64,000 nt of DNA from Nectonema munidae (GCA_030549495.1 JAUIRK010000855.1:1799501-1863500), one strand, 5' to 3'; shown: positions 13,301-23,346, numbered from the stretch's first letter. Made by a program: numbers and translations. The notes: a model not told the origin generated them from the letters alone.

Positions 13301-16300
13301 GAACAAGGGGTGGTGTTCGGTGACAAGGTCCTTTCTTGTTCTTCATCCTCCGTGGCACGCAAGGAACCTGGAGCCACTTATCCCGGAATCCATACCAAGG
13401 ATCGCAATCCACTTCACAGTCTCCTTTCTTCAGTGATCGGTGAAAAAAATAAGGCCAATAAAAATGTGCTTGCAGAAGAACTGTACAGCGAAGAGCTCTG
13501 CAATGACATCCTGATGCCCAGTGCTCTTGCCTCCGAGAAACAAGTAAGAGCTTTTTCATATGGGATCTGAACGAGAAAAGCCTTCTCTTTCACGATTTTC
13601 TTGATATCCAGACTTTTTTCAGTGAAATTGTGTTTCAGCTAAGTTTATTAAATTTAAAAAATAGAAATTAATTTCTCACTGGAAACTTGTCTATTAATTT
13701 AGAATTAGTACAAGTTAGAGATAACTTGAAACAATTGAACCCTAAGATAAAAGTAAAATGTTTAGAACGGTGTTTCGCAAACTGGTTGTAAGATAAAATC
13801 ATGGGAGACGTTGGTATGCTTTAAAAAACACAACATGATTAACGAGTTAACGACCGGAGTTGACTTTAATGGACTTTCTAAAGATATGATCGTTTGCGCT
13901 TTTCTCTAAAATCTAGATCAGGGGCGCACATCCTCAGAATTATTGGGGGGCGAAATTTTTTTCTTGCAATTTTCAAAATTAGTGGTCTGGAAATACCACG
14001 GGAGACCAAATATTCAAGCAATCCTTTAAAATAGAGTGTACTCAGCGCATACCTAAAGTCCTAAATTTATAAGACAACTTTATATTTTTTTTTTATAAAA
14101 TTAGTGAATTTAAATACTATACTTCCAGCGAAAATATTTTAATTAAATTTGCATATCGAATATAGTGCGCAGAAAAAATGCCCCCAATTAAAAAGTAGGA
14201 AAAAATGCTCCCAGTAAAAATGCCCCCGAAAAAAATGCCCCAACACAAAAAATTATTAATTAAAATTTTTAAAAAAGATATGTCAAATAAAGATTTTTGT
14301 AAAAAAAAAGTCAACTTTTCATCTAAAACATTTAAAATTTAATTAAAGTAACCTAAAAACTCAGCATACGACAATTTTTTAAATACAAATTTTTTTTATA
14401 AAACATCAAATATTTTTGGACTTTGTGTGTATCAGAACACTTTCTAAATATAATTTGTATTTTAACTGATTTTAAGAACACATTCCCACAAATCTGCACC
14501 TTTGCTATTGTTTTCAAGAACTTTATAAAGAAAAAACCTATTTAGAAATTTAGACTTTCAAAAACGGTACCAAATAAAAATATTTATATAATTTAAAAAA
14601 ATCCTGAAAATCAAAAATTAGGGGGCATTTTTCCTTACTTTTTAATTGGGGGCATTTATTTCGGGTCATTTTTTCTGGGGGCATTTTTACCTACAACCAT
14701 CGAATATACATTAGTTAAAAAAAATCCAAAAATGTTAGGGGGTGGAATAGGCTTTTTATTTGAAAAATGAAGTAGTCTACCAGGCACATTACAGGAATTG
14801 ATGAAAGGATATTTGATTCATAGAGAAAAGAAATAACTGAAGGTTTGGTAGTTTTATATGAGTGAATGTAGTCTAAAGGCAAAGAGTCTACTAGACACCC
14901 TGCGATGTTTATATGAAAAAAATGTGATTGATTCAGGAGCAAGGGTATAAAACGAAGTTATAATTGTGCAAACAAAAATAAAACAAAAAATTAAGATCGC
15001 ATTATTTCATTTTACTCAGCATCATTCAAAAATAGTTTAAAAGCTAAATTGATACAAGCTACAAAAAGTAAAATAACTTTTAACAATTTGCAATGATTTG
15101 CCTTTTATAATAACTTTTAAGGAAAAAAAGTCTATCAGAAAAAGTTATAGAGCTTCAACAAAAACTAAAAAATTTTAGAGCATAACTTAAGTTTTTTGAA
15201 AACTAATTTGACGTATATCCCCTATTTTATATGAACCACCGATGATCTATGGGTGGCATGACAGGTTGGTTGAGATGATGGACTTAGCACGGAAGCCTCT
15301 TGATTCGATTCCTCATCGATACCAATTTGTTCATAGTTTGACATAAGCGGTACATCAGTGCCTTGTCAACAAAAATACACCCGCTGCACCTAACCTTTTA
15401 CTCAAAATTGAAAAATTTGCTACATAATTAACATAAGAGAGAAAGGAAACAAAATAAACTAATAAAGCAATTTTCACTATTTTAAAATAAAACTGTATGT
15501 TCTCAGAATAATTTCAAAATAATAAGAAGCATAAAAAATGAGAGTTTATTTGATATTTTCAAGTTTTTATAAGCAGCAAAAGCCAACGTTTAAGTAGCTA
15601 GCCCTTATAATTAAAAAATTATTTAAATAATGGTCGACAGACATTTCGCCCCATAGACAATTTGCCCCCTGACAAATTGTCTTATAGGCTATTAGTTTCA
15701 TCCATCTTTGCTTATTATGTGTAAAATTATTAAAAAAATTTATATTCTTGTTTATTTTATCTTATTAAATTATTTCAAATTAATCAATTTATCTCTTAAT
15801 TTTTTAGAATTGTCCATGAGACAAAATGTCTTATGAAAATAACGGGGCGAATTGTCCATGGAACAAAATGTTATGAAAATAATGGGGCGAATTGTCGAGG
15901 GACGACGTCGAAATAATGGGGGGGAAACTAACATAAATAAAGTATACGAGAAAAGAAAATCATTGCGTTTTTTTGAATATTTCTGTCTACAAATAAAATT
16001 CTGAAAGCTGTCATAAATAGATCAAGTACATTTTTAACAACTGAAACATTTTGTTTCGATATTATATTTTATTATAATAATAATAATCAACAAATTTTCT
16101 TAAAAAAAGTGATTTGATTATGTACAGTGTTACTTATAAAATTTAACAATCGAACATTATAAAAAATATTTCTGCTCAAATATTAAGCAAATAGAGTGTT
16201 CTTACTTTTAAAGTGAATAGATAATCAAAATATTCATACCCAAATAACTCTTTAAAAAAATTTGACTTGAAAATTTCAAATGTTACAAAATGTAGCAAAC

Positions 16301-18765
16301 GTAGTGATAAAGATTAAGTAACTTTTGTTGAAAAAAAATTCTTAGCGCGAGTCTAACAATATTCATTGATATAAAAATTGTAACAATTGGAAACAATTTT
16401 AATTTAACTCTAAATGCAAATTAGATAGAAGCAGTGGTGTAGCCAAAAAAAGTTGATAGAAGGGGCACAATTTAAAAACAAAAAACGTGATCAACATTTT
16501 GTATACTTTCTTGATCCTTTCATTGGAGAAATTTTCAAAAACTGATATCGCATAAGTTTCATGGGGCACCATGCGGTACATAGGAGTGTGGGCACGGCCC
16601 CTCATGCCCCAGCCTAGCTACGTCACTGGAGAGAAGAGAGCTGAATGAGATAGGAGAGCTTAACAAGAGAAGAGGGCTTGAGTGAAAGAAGAGAGCTTGA
16701 GTGAATGATTGAGTTTTAGCAGAGAAAGCGGAAGAGAAAAACAGAGGAGAGAGAAAAAGAAACACTGTGACAAAAGATGAGAAAATCTAGTGGATCATCA
16801 ACATGTGTTTGCTCAAAAATACTACGAGAACTGTGATAAACATTGCTTACTTATTGTGTGCACATTGAAGCAATGGATTATTATTATATAGCTCTCACGC
16901 ATCGTCTGTAAAATATGTTCGATAGGAATTTCAGAGCAACTTGGCATGATGTTTGATTGATTCGAAAGTCGGCATACATGTTTTATAAACAAGCAGCAAC
17001 TCTTACTTATAGAAAATTATTGGGGAGGGGGGGGGGGGCGAAGGTCATTTTCGCCCCCCCCCCCCCGGATGTGCGCCCCTGGTCTGATTGACCTGTTAAC
17101 GCCCAGAGTTGACTTTATAAAATTCTGATCCTTAATGGGTTGAAAGAGGCTATAACTCTTAAAGAATCGGTCTAATTGTTCGCATCACCTTTTGGACGGC
17201 GTTGAGTCGAAGCAAAGTTACGAGTATTTGCAGTCCACCCCCTTCCACCATTTCCTCTATTGGGCTTCCAGAAATATTTCATTGCGCCAGGTTCTCCAAG
17301 AAAATGCATTGTTCTTCACTTTCTCTTTCATAATACCAGAATTGCTCTTGAAGAACTCATATCAGATGAATACAAGAAACGTTCCGTAGAGCTCATCCCG
17401 CAGCACGGCAAAAACTAAACTAACTATGTGGGTCGAAAGGTCTTCTGAAATAAGGAATTTACATAGGGATGGAGCTGGCTGCAAAAATTTTCCAAATGGG
17501 CTGGCGCCCAGCGAACTCACTGTCCACAAGGAAAGGTACATCTTCAAAAATGAAATCTTTTAACTTTAAAAGTGAGCTAATCTTAAAAAAATCTTCACAA
17601 TTTCACAAGGAGTACTCAAAGTGTCAAAATTGCAAATGTTTTCATTACGCTATGTTATATGTGCTATCATCTAATACTTATAAATAATGCTCACTTTACA
17701 ACAATCTGCAATTAGCTAAAACTTTGTTTTTTTCAAAATTATATACTATTTCAAATTTCCTTAGTGAATACTGGAATTTGTGAAAGATCGAATTATAAGC
17801 AGTTTTCGTTAATTCAGAAAACTTTAGATCCTTTGAAAATAAAATACTCTCATAATGCAATTTCCCGGATTATCTAGACTTGGTGTCTGTACTTATGTGT
17901 TATTCAGTCATTTAAGGTCATTGTTTTTTTTAGCAGTTATTGTGACATTCTAATTCCAATCTAGAGTAGTAAGTGGTGAGTGATGTGATGTGGAATGATT
18001 TTATGTTATATACGCTTTGTGGATTAATGCTTGCTGTTATTTCCTAGGCTTTCAAACTGTTTCAAGAAAATTTCACTCTACAAGCTTGCAAAATATCGAG
18101 TTTTGATGCCGACATTAAAAAAACGCTGCTCGCCTGCCACATCAACGAATGTAATCTTGTTCTATCCGATATCAAGTATGTTTTTCGCTTTTTCTTTATA
18201 TGCTATACACATATGTGCATATACCAGGGGCACACATCGGGGGAGAGGGTGAAAAACGTTTCACTCGGCCAATAATTTTCAATTATCATTAAAAGAGTTA
18301 TATCTAGAAAAAATACGGGAACAATATAAAAGAATAAAATAATGTGTCTATCACATCAAACGAAGATGATCATCAAACCAGAAAGCTGTGCCATATCTAC
18401 TTTTGCTGGGAAGGATGTTTTGTCACAACAAGCTCAAGGCTGTTATCCCCCATCTTCATTTGATGCGATAGACACATTATTTTATTATCCTCTTATGACG
18501 ATGGACATCGTGGAGTCCGAAATATTAAATTAACCTTTCGTGACCAGTGTATCATATATGATGCATAAACAATTTTACCTTTGTCTGCTTTTTCAAATAT
18601 TTTTGTATAGGAATCTTCTGCTTTTTAATTAATATCGTCTGATTTTTCTGGTCACGAAAGGGTTATCTCCTGATTTTTGTATCGTTCTCGTATTTTCTTC
18701 TAGATATATTTCAAGAACAAAATGTTCTTCCTTTTCAACTATTAAAAGAGCTGTTTGTCTTGTGA
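1003..18765 (+). CDS. WAC: WAC homologue (WW domain adaptor with coiled coil), seven coding exons
   Basis: Spliced model: 1003-1338, 1391-1608, 2919-3229, 8576-8885, 13261-13543, 18048-18150, 18704-18765, giving 1623 nt and 540 residues in one open frame. Seen: a WW domain ending [15 protein letters not shown], serine-rich linkers, an EPVSPR motif, and a C-terminal helical part with SEKQ that aligns without gaps to the WAC C-terminus around AEKQ. Family knowledge: WAC links RNA polymerase II (through WW) to the RNF20/40 ligase (through the coiled coil) in histone H2B mono-ubiquitination, in the nucleus. Human WAC is about 647 residues; the conserved central leucine-rich stretch is not visible here. 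Least certain are the first exon and the exon 6 donor, chosen because it opens the frame resembling the WAC end. Large introns hold many transposons. Confidence 0.75.
1391..1608 (+). CDS. WAC: WAC homologue, exon 2 with the WW domain
   Basis: Phase 0 start after TTTTTTAAAG, phase 2 end before GTATAT. It encodes a complete WW domain: first Trp in EIWTEH, the aromatic run FYFN, second Trp in SQWEKP. The order and spacing match the WAC WW domain (W-EH-SG-K-YY-N-T-E-SQWEKP). A second possible acceptor inside the exon (TTCCTCAG, about 1450-1460) would still leave the WW domain whole. Confidence 0.85.
1965..2622. mobile_element. 658-bp element with GATCRAGTGTAGAATC ends
   Basis: GATCGAGTGTAGAATCTTAC at 1965 faces its inverted form at 2601-2622. 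A third copy at 2566-2587 makes a perfect 22-bp hairpin with the right end. Contains an M3 MITE and three or four degenerate TTTTAGAGTT-TATTAACAAA repeats (about 2069-2160). No coding frame; family unknown. Confidence 0.5.
2201..2330 (+). mobile_element. piggyBac-type MITE, subfamily M3
   Basis: 130 bp between TTAA (2197-2200, 2331-2334). Ends CCCATTTAAGACCAA and TTGGTCGTAAATGGG. Contains three GCAGACGA-like motifs in one orientation. Confidence 0.8.
2919..3229 (+). CDS. WAC: WAC homologue, exon 3 (Ser/Asn/Gln-rich linker)
   Basis: Starts after CCAAAG so that AG|T completes a Ser codon. A tandem acceptor three bases later would drop one Ser. Ends in phase 1 before GTATCT. The peptide is low complexity with a QQQQ run and several serine runs, as expected for the disordered region after the WW domain of WAC. 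No globular domain is seen. The minus-strand frame across it is a shadow. Confidence 0.7.
4361..4489 (-). mobile_element. piggyBac-type MITE, subfamily M3
   Basis: Inverted relative to the copy at 2201; TTAA on both sides (4357-4360, 4490-4493), ends CCCATTTACGGCC and GGCCTTAAATGGG. Motif appears as CGTCTGC. Confidence 0.8.
5037..5132 (+). mobile_element. fragment of the left end of the large hAT family
   Basis: Matches the first ~95 bases of copies 1-3 (ACATCCTCAAAATTATTGGG, then GGTCTGGAAATATCACGGGA). The terminus and the rest of the element are missing. Confidence 0.65.
5142..5395 (+). repeat. direct duplication of ~85 bp, 163 bp apart
   Basis: 5142-5232 and 5305-5395 share ACCTTGTTTGTAATTCT, TTGCATCAACC and CTC-GTG-TTTTCAA followed by GGAGTCC-CGTGCC. 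The second half resembles a hAT terminus (CAGTGGTTTTCAA). Confidence 0.6.
7374..7777 (+). mobile_element. hAT MITE, 404 bp
   Basis: Ends CAGTGGTTCCCACC and GGTTGGGAACCACTG; target duplication TACTAAGT/AACTAAGT (7 of 8). Non-coding. Lies in intron 3 of the WAC homologue. Confidence 0.85.
8576..8885 (+). CDS. WAC: WAC homologue, exon 4 (EPVSPR linker)
   Basis: Phase 1 entry (G|AT gives Asp) after TTTTTTTTCAAG; phase 2 exit before GTAATC. Contains a glutamate run followed by EPVSPR and PSLTPE. WAC proteins have EPVSPR and SLTP at the matching place before the coiled-coil region, which is strong evidence that this exon belongs with the WW exon 7 kb upstream. Confidence 0.8.
10592..10694. mobile_element. 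103-bp MITE-like inverted repeat
   Basis: GGTGAAGTCA faces TGACTTCACC at 10685-10694, next to a (TA)n tract. Upstream, GGTCGGGCCC and GGGCCCGACC (about 10499-10534) form a separate small palindrome. Confidence 0.4.
12878..13005 (+). mobile_element. piggyBac-type MITE, subfamily M2
   Basis: Arms CACGTTAACGCCCA and CTGGTCGTTAACGGC, followed by TTAA. Interior contains GTCGACCATAGTCGAC and the CTTCTGCTTT/TCGTCTGA motifs. Confidence 0.75.
13261..13543 (+). CDS. WAC: WAC homologue, exon 5 (start of the C-terminal conserved region)
   Basis: AG|C completes a Ser codon; phase 0 exit before GTAAGAG, a good donor. The last 20 residues ([19 protein letters not shown]) align without gaps to the WAC segment that ends HAEKQ before the coiled coil. 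GC content is clearly higher than in the flanking introns. Confidence 0.8.
13843..13918 (-). mobile_element. half of a diverged M2 MITE split by hAT copy 1
   Basis: After TTAA comes CGAGTTAACGACCGGAG. MITE-like sequence resumes right of the hAT at 17082 (GTCTGATTGACCTGTTAACG and on to TTAATGGGTT near 17140). Confidence 0.5.
14165..14698. mobile_element. fold-back element with AATGCCCCC motifs, 10-bp duplication (MULE-like)
   Basis: Absent from hAT copy 2. Flanked by ATCGAATATA on both sides (14155-14164, 14699-14708). Both arms carry repeated AAAATGCCCCC and the shared segment CCCCCAATTAAAAAGTA in opposite orientation. No coding frame. The 9-10 bp duplication suggests Mutator-like transposition. 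Confidence 0.7.
15247..15413 (+). repeat. tRNA-derived SINE, family C, inside hAT copy 1
   Basis: Head GGTTGGTTGAGATGATGG and GATTCGATTCC as weakened A and B boxes. The 3' domain CATAGTTTGACATAAGCGG plus GTGCCTTGTCAA parallels that of family B. The same insertion is present at the same place in hAT copy 2, so it predates their amplification. Confidence 0.65.
15634..15910. mobile_element. fold-back element with GGGGCGAATTGTC motifs, 9-bp duplication (MULE-like)
   Basis: Perfect duplication AAATAATGG (15625-15633, 15911-15919). Ends TCGACAGACATTTCGCCCC and GGGGCGAATTGTCGAGGGAC face each other; the GACAATTCGCCCC motif occurs several times. Absent from hAT copy 2, so inserted after the two copies separated. 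Confidence 0.7.
16432..16628 (+). mobile_element. small hAT MITE nested in hAT copy 1
   Basis: Ends CAGTGGTGTAGCC and GCTACGTCACTG; duplication GATAGAAG/GAGAGAAG. The same insertion, shorter, sits in hAT copy 2, so it was present before that element spread. Confidence 0.75.
17188..17560 (+). pseudogene. unassigned coding remnant in a WAC intron
   Basis: GC-richer than its surroundings. Readable pieces in changing frames: [20 protein letters not shown] and [13 protein letters not shown], then [19 protein letters not shown], then [20 protein letters not shown] followed by [12 protein letters not shown] do not recognise the family. It could be a decayed retrocopy or transposon fragment. It lacks splice phases that would fit WAC. 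Confidence 0.35.
18048..18150 (+). CDS. WAC: WAC homologue, exon 6 (coiled coil, donor uncertain)
   Basis: Phase 0 start after TTATTTCCTAG. The peptide begins [12 protein letters not shown], continuing SEKQ as in the WAC C-terminus. Two donors are possible. GTAATC at 18151 (phase 1) opens the WAC-like frame of the next exon. GTATGT at 18176 (phase 2) is the stronger consensus but leads to a frame without WAC likeness. I chose the first on homology. Confidence 0.6.
18224..18290 (+). mobile_element. short hAT-end-like fragment
   Basis: CAGGGGCACACATCGGGGG resembles the terminus of the large hAT family; no right end identified. Confidence 0.35.
18335..18484. mobile_element. 150-bp MITE with ~34-bp inverted ends
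   Basis: Arms 18335-18368 and 18451-18484 pair almost perfectly (ATAAAATAATGTGTCTATC ... and reverse, including GAAGATG/CATCTTC). It lies in the last WAC intron. Confidence 0.65.
18534..18662 (+). mobile_element. piggyBac-type MITE, subfamily M1
   Basis: TTAA then CCTTTCGTGACCAG; right arm CTGGTCACGAAAGGG followed by TTAT (altered TTAA). Carries ATCATATATGAT and the CTTCTGCTTT/TCGTCTGA motifs seen in M2. Lies just upstream of WAC exon 7. Confidence 0.75.
18704..18765 (+). CDS. WAC: WAC homologue, exon 7 (C-terminal end)
   Basis: Begins after TTTTCTTCTAG. The frame [19 protein letters not shown] followed by TGA resembles the end of WAC (a REQ-ILFL-KELEKL pattern). A strong donor GTGAGT begins at 18762, inside the last codon, so a further short exon downstream is possible. 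Confidence 0.55.
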
Positions 18766-20250
18766 GTATGCTTTTCATTTTATTTTACTTGTTTTACGGT
18801 TGAGTTTCAGACACGAATTACTATAAAAAGGGTGGGCCCCTGTTGTATGTATACAGTAGGGCTGTAGACGGGCAGTCCTATATGTATTCTGATAAGTGTT
18901 GACAGGAATTTGACATAGTCAGTATGTATTTTATATAATGATGTCAAAACGGCGAATTACTTTTTTGTTGTTCTCTTCACTTCTATGAATATTGGGCGAG
19001 AATTGATCTTAGTACATATGTTATTTAATATTTTTTTAGCTTTGCCTTTTTTGAAAACGAGATTTTAAAGGTAAATTTGAAAGAGAACATAGTTTATAAG
19101 AATTAATTCCATAATCACATATGTTATATAACACATCACTTAAATAATGCTTAATTAACTTAATTAATTACTCTTAATTAGTTTATTCTGTTTTTAGTTC
19201 TACATTAGGATTTTTCTCAAATATTAATTAATGATTACCAAGAAATTCTAAAGCGTCATTATGACCTAAGAAAATAAGTTTGAGATTTGAAAGCAGTAGA
19301 TCATGCTAATCCAATTTTCTTTCGTAGAGGCGTAACTTAAAAAGAGGAGTCAGAATTTTACTTCTAGAAGTATATACATAAATTTTCTTTAGATAAAAAA
19401 ATAATGGCTTATCTTGTTCTTCATTTTTATTGGTAAAGATAGTGATAGATTTATTCCATGAATACACGGCTACTTAGAAAATTAGTTATCCTCTTCCTTG
19501 TCCATGGGGTTATTAATTTATCAACTGGCTTTATAGATGAATTGTATCGCTTTATTTGTATAATACGAAACCCTTCAATAAAAAAGCCTTTTTTTTAGTA
19601 AAAATCTAGTTCTTCGCATTATCAATTTTATATATTGATTGTGTTCTAAATAGTGTTACAACAAACTTTTTAAAACTTGAGGAAAAAATTGTCAAAGCAT
19701 GAACCAGGTACTGAAATATTTTTGTTTCCGCGAATCAGCCATATGTTTTTTGGATCTGAAACCCTGGTTATACCATAGTAACAATAATTTATTTCACATG
19801 TACTTATTGTTTCCAAGACTGTTCAGTATATCATATATATATCTGCTGATTCTCGATTATCGACCAATTTGCCTATCGGTGAACCCCCAGTGCCTTGTGT
19901 CCAGTCTGATAAGTGTAATATTTGCTTTTGTCTGTTCTTTCTACGTTTAGACCTCAACACAGTCTTTTACATGTTTAAGTCTATGCCTACCTCAAAACAA
20001 ATTAGCTTGTTGCAGTGATGTATGTTTGACAGCTGTCAATCACCCCTTTTGTGTGGAGATGCAGTACTTTTCTTTGATCACGCAACGAATTTGATTTTTG
20101 AGCTAGATTGATTGATTAGCAAAGAGCTAGATTGATTGATTCTGTTGAGTTCAAAAACAAAAAATTGTAAAACAGATAGAAACTAGTATTAAAAACCGTT
20201 ATATGTATGCTTTACAATTCAGTATTTTCAAAACAATAAATTGATAAATG

Positions 20251-20442
20251 TTATATTTCTCGTGTATTCCATTTGACATTTGTCTCTAAGGCTGGATTGC
20301 TTGATAGAACAGACGGAGGTTTTGAGTGAAGATGTCCTCTTTCAAAATGGCTGAGTAAAAGGCGCTCCACATCTCCGTCGAGTGTTCTTCGTCGACTCTT
20401 CGCATTGATTCGTGCAGGTCTCTGCTGAAACTCTCTCACTGC
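20251..20442 (-). CDS. unassigned exon-like frame
   Basis: On minus, after GTTTTGGGTTAG, a frame reads VREFQQRPARINAKSRRRTL and then DGDVERLLLSHFERGHLHS to a TAA. Coding-like composition in an AT-rich spacer, but no partner exon could be joined with confidence (a possible one reads VNFGNRVFGSTGGY near 21375-21410, minus). Product unknown. Confidence 0.3.
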   Translation of the reverse strand, partial: AVREFQQRPARINAKSRRRTLDGDVERLLLSHFERGHLHSKPPSVLSSNPALETNVKWNTREI

Positions 20443-21575
20443 CTAACCCAAAACACCATCATTTCTCAAATTAAAGAACTCTTTCTCTTTTGCTAGAACA
20501 ATTCATGAATTCTTTGGACATGTGAGAAACGTTAATAAATTTAGCACAGCTCGATAACCTATTTTTGACTTATAAAACACTTGTGCTCTAGATTTTGAAC
20601 TTCAGATGTTTTATCAACATTATTATTTATTTATTGAGTAATGCTTTTGTTGTGATTCACATTATATATATATATCATATATGTACCTTAACGCTATTCC
20701 CTGTACTTTGTGTATGCAAATAATCCTCATCATCCCCCCTACATTTGATGTATAGTCATTTCTTTAGAATCCTTCTTCTCTATACACTCACCAAGATGAC
20801 ATTCATATGGAAAACAGTAATCTATCACATCATCAACAAATGTCCTTCATTCATATTATAAAAAATATTTACACACACACACACACATATATGTATCTAA
20901 GTAATATTCTCTTTTAATATTTTAATAAAAAAATTAATTGTCATTCAAATCACTCTCTCTTTCTCTGAGATAGAACAGTATGGGGTCCTCCAAAACCTCT
21001 TTAGCATTTTATAGTAACTTTGCGAAACCTTTTTAACGATGGATTAAGGGAATATCCAAAGGGTTTTTTGATTAAAATTAAAAAAAAGGTTTTTTAAGGA
21101 ATTGGAATTGCCAAATGGGAAGGCAGTGACAGTACCGAATCAACGACTTGTAGGTTATACAGTTTTCTCCTAAAGTTTCAAAAAAAAAACTTGAAATAAA
21201 AGCTTCAAAATTAAATACTCAGAAATTAGTTTTGTTATATTTATATTTCATTCTTAATTTTAATACGGTTTTTTGTCTACGCAGAGATTAGAAACTTACT
21301 GCATCACTGTTTTCTTAATCATAGTATTGAAAATATGAAATGAAGTGGCTAAAGCTTTCTCTGTATCCGCCCGTTGAGCCAAACACTCGATTTCCAAAAT
21401 TTACTCTTGCTATTTTGCAGAAAAAAATTAAAATTATTTGTTTTAGTTGATTTGATAAAATTAGTTGTTGTTTTTTTAAGAAGAATTTATCCAATTTAAA
21501 AAGTATACATAACAAGTTAGGGTTGAGTTTAATTCAAATAAATTGGGATGAATCTATAAAATCTTAATCAATTAA

Positions 21576-21696
21576 CCCATTAAGTACCATAGAAATCAGA
21601 CGATATCTAAAAAAACGCAGACGATTTATATTCAAAGTTATTGAAAAAAGCAGACAAAGATGAAATTACTTATGTTCCCAATTGGGACTTAATGGG
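21576..21696 (+). mobile_element. piggyBac-type MITE, subfamily M3
   Basis: TTAA on both sides; ends CCCATTAAGTACC and GGGACTTAATGGG; interior nearly identical to the copy at 2201. The different end arms with compensating changes suggest maintained pairing. Confidence 0.78.
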
Positions 21697-22264
21697 TTAA
21701 ATAGAAATTTGTAAAGTCATCTCTTCTCTTGTAAATGGCTTAAAACACTTTTGGACGTACATGAACACTAGTTTTATGTGGAAACTTTTTAGAGAACTTT
21801 AAGAATCGACTCAATGGGAGAGTGTGTTCCTTTTATGATGTCTACGGGGTATATAAAGTATATGTTCGCACTTGTTACACGAAGAAAGTCATCTCGAAAA
21901 TCTTGATTTTTAAAATTTAATAAGTTCTGTATCAAAAATTATTTTAAAGTATAAAATGCGTTATAGTTTTATCGCCTCCTAGCCATTTTTAATTGATATA
22001 TTTGGCATCTTTCAATAATAGAGCCAAACATTTTCCCACAGTCCCTTTAAGTTTAAAGTACATATCTCCGTCCCCTTACTGGATAAAAAAAATCAAGCTT
22101 CATTTTTACTTGAATAGTATATGTTAATCATTTCTATACCAAGAGTTTACCATATGTACGATTGTACTATAACAATTTTGCAAACGGATTCTTCCTATTA
22201 TGCACGAGATGAATCTCACAAGTTTATTAACATCCGGATTTTTGAAAGCGCAAATCACCTTAAA

Positions 22265-22392
22265 CCCGTTAACGCCCATGTCGACTATAGTCGACTTTAC
22301 AAAAATAAAATCGTCTGCGTTTATCAAAGCTCTTTAATACAAATCTTCTGCTTTACATTAGATATCGTCTGATTATTCTGGTCGTTAACGGG
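22265..22392 (+). mobile_element. piggyBac-type MITE, subfamily M2
   Basis: CCCGTTAACGCCC and GGTCGTTAACGGG arms, TTAA at both flanks (the left is TTAAA). Interior almost identical to the copy at 12878. The reading frames across it in both strands are shadows. Confidence 0.8.
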
Positions 22393-22988
22393 TTAAACTT
22401 CAAATCGCTATTGCTTGACTTATCCCTGCTAAAATTCTTCCGCAGCGATATCCGGTTGAAAAGGGAATCACATTTGTGAGATAATATTTTTAAAGTTAAA
22501 CGAACTTATTCTCTTTTTCACTGCAACAAATATAAAATAATTTATGGAGTTTAAATGTACAATATATCTAATATAATATTAGACTAGAAAAAACTCAATA
22601 TATATTTTTTATTATACTTCAAAAAGTATCTATTTAATCAATTTGTGGCTTTTTTCAGCCTTACTTTTTTTTCTTCTTTTTTTTACTTTTCATTTGGATT
22701 CAGTTTTTATTTGTTTAGTTTCTTAGATGAAGTTTGGCAGACCTTATTCCAAAATATTATTAGGCGTTAATTTATCTTGTAGTTTTAAAAATGTTTAAAT
22801 AGACTTTAAAAAACTTTTTTTTATTTTTTAGCATCTCAGAACATTTGTACATCCAAAAATTTCTTCTGATCTACAACCAGTTCCTATCTCTGAAATTTCA
22901 ATTAGGGGTAAGGAGGGGTGCGAAAAAAATATAATTTTGGAGGATAGGACATTATAATCAACAAACATATTATTTGCTGAGAGTTATT

Positions 22989-23346
22989 TTTTTTTGGAAA
23001 AACTTTTCGATGAGTTCAAGGTTATAAGTTTTTTTAGCTTTGATGGAATTGATATTTTTTGTGCTAGGTAGTAATAATCATACTTAAAATAAACCACTAG
23101 CTCTAACCGTGCTGCATATGGTTAAGCCATGACTTCATCCAAGCACAAATGTTATGCGGCATGAAAATTGAGCCATCCACGATATCACTTGATTTGGAAT
23201 ATTCTTTTTAGCATATTTTTGTGTAGACGAAGAAATTAGAGAGTTTGGCCAGATATCAATTCCATCAAAATTTTAAAAATGAAATTTGAAGCTAAAAAAA
23301 CTTATAACCTTGAACTCATCGAAAAGTAAAGTTTTTCCAAAAAAAA
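22989..23346. repeat. inverted repeat with ~70-95 bp arms
   Basis: Left arm 22989-23056 and right arm about 23249-23346 are complementary over CGATGAGTTCAAGGTTATAA and its reverse, with a ~190-base loop. No terminal motif or target duplication was recognised; probably a MITE of unknown family. Confidence 0.6.

Larger units (their letters stand above)
13919..17081 (+). mobile_element. non-autonomous hAT element, ~3.2 kb, copy 1
   Basis: Terminal inverted repeats CAGGGGCGCACATCC and GGATGTGCGCCCCTG. The 5' flank ATCTAGAT fits the TCTAGA target of hAT transposases; the 3' flank GTCTGATT is a decayed duplication. No transposase frame is present. It contains a fold-back element (14165-14698), a SINE (15247-15413), another fold-back (15634-15910) and a small hAT MITE (16432-16628). 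Long G and C runs lie beside the right end (about 17021-17067). It sits in intron 5 of the WAC homologue, inside a TTAA MITE. Confidence 0.85.

Noticed and set aside
13257-13559. 100-residue minus-strand frame opposite WAC exon 5
   Set aside because: No motif; the plus strand has WAC homology and matching splice sites.
16559-16765. Serine/leucine-rich minus frame in hAT copy 1
   Set aside because: Low-complexity GAGA-type sequence of the element read on the other strand; no transposase motif.
18335-18484. Possible microRNA precursor hairpin
   Set aside because: Arms at the ends of a 150-bp unit fit a MITE better; no short-loop precursor geometry.
22124-22372. Overlapping open frames on both strands
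   Set aside because: Largely formed by the M2 MITE at 22265-22392.
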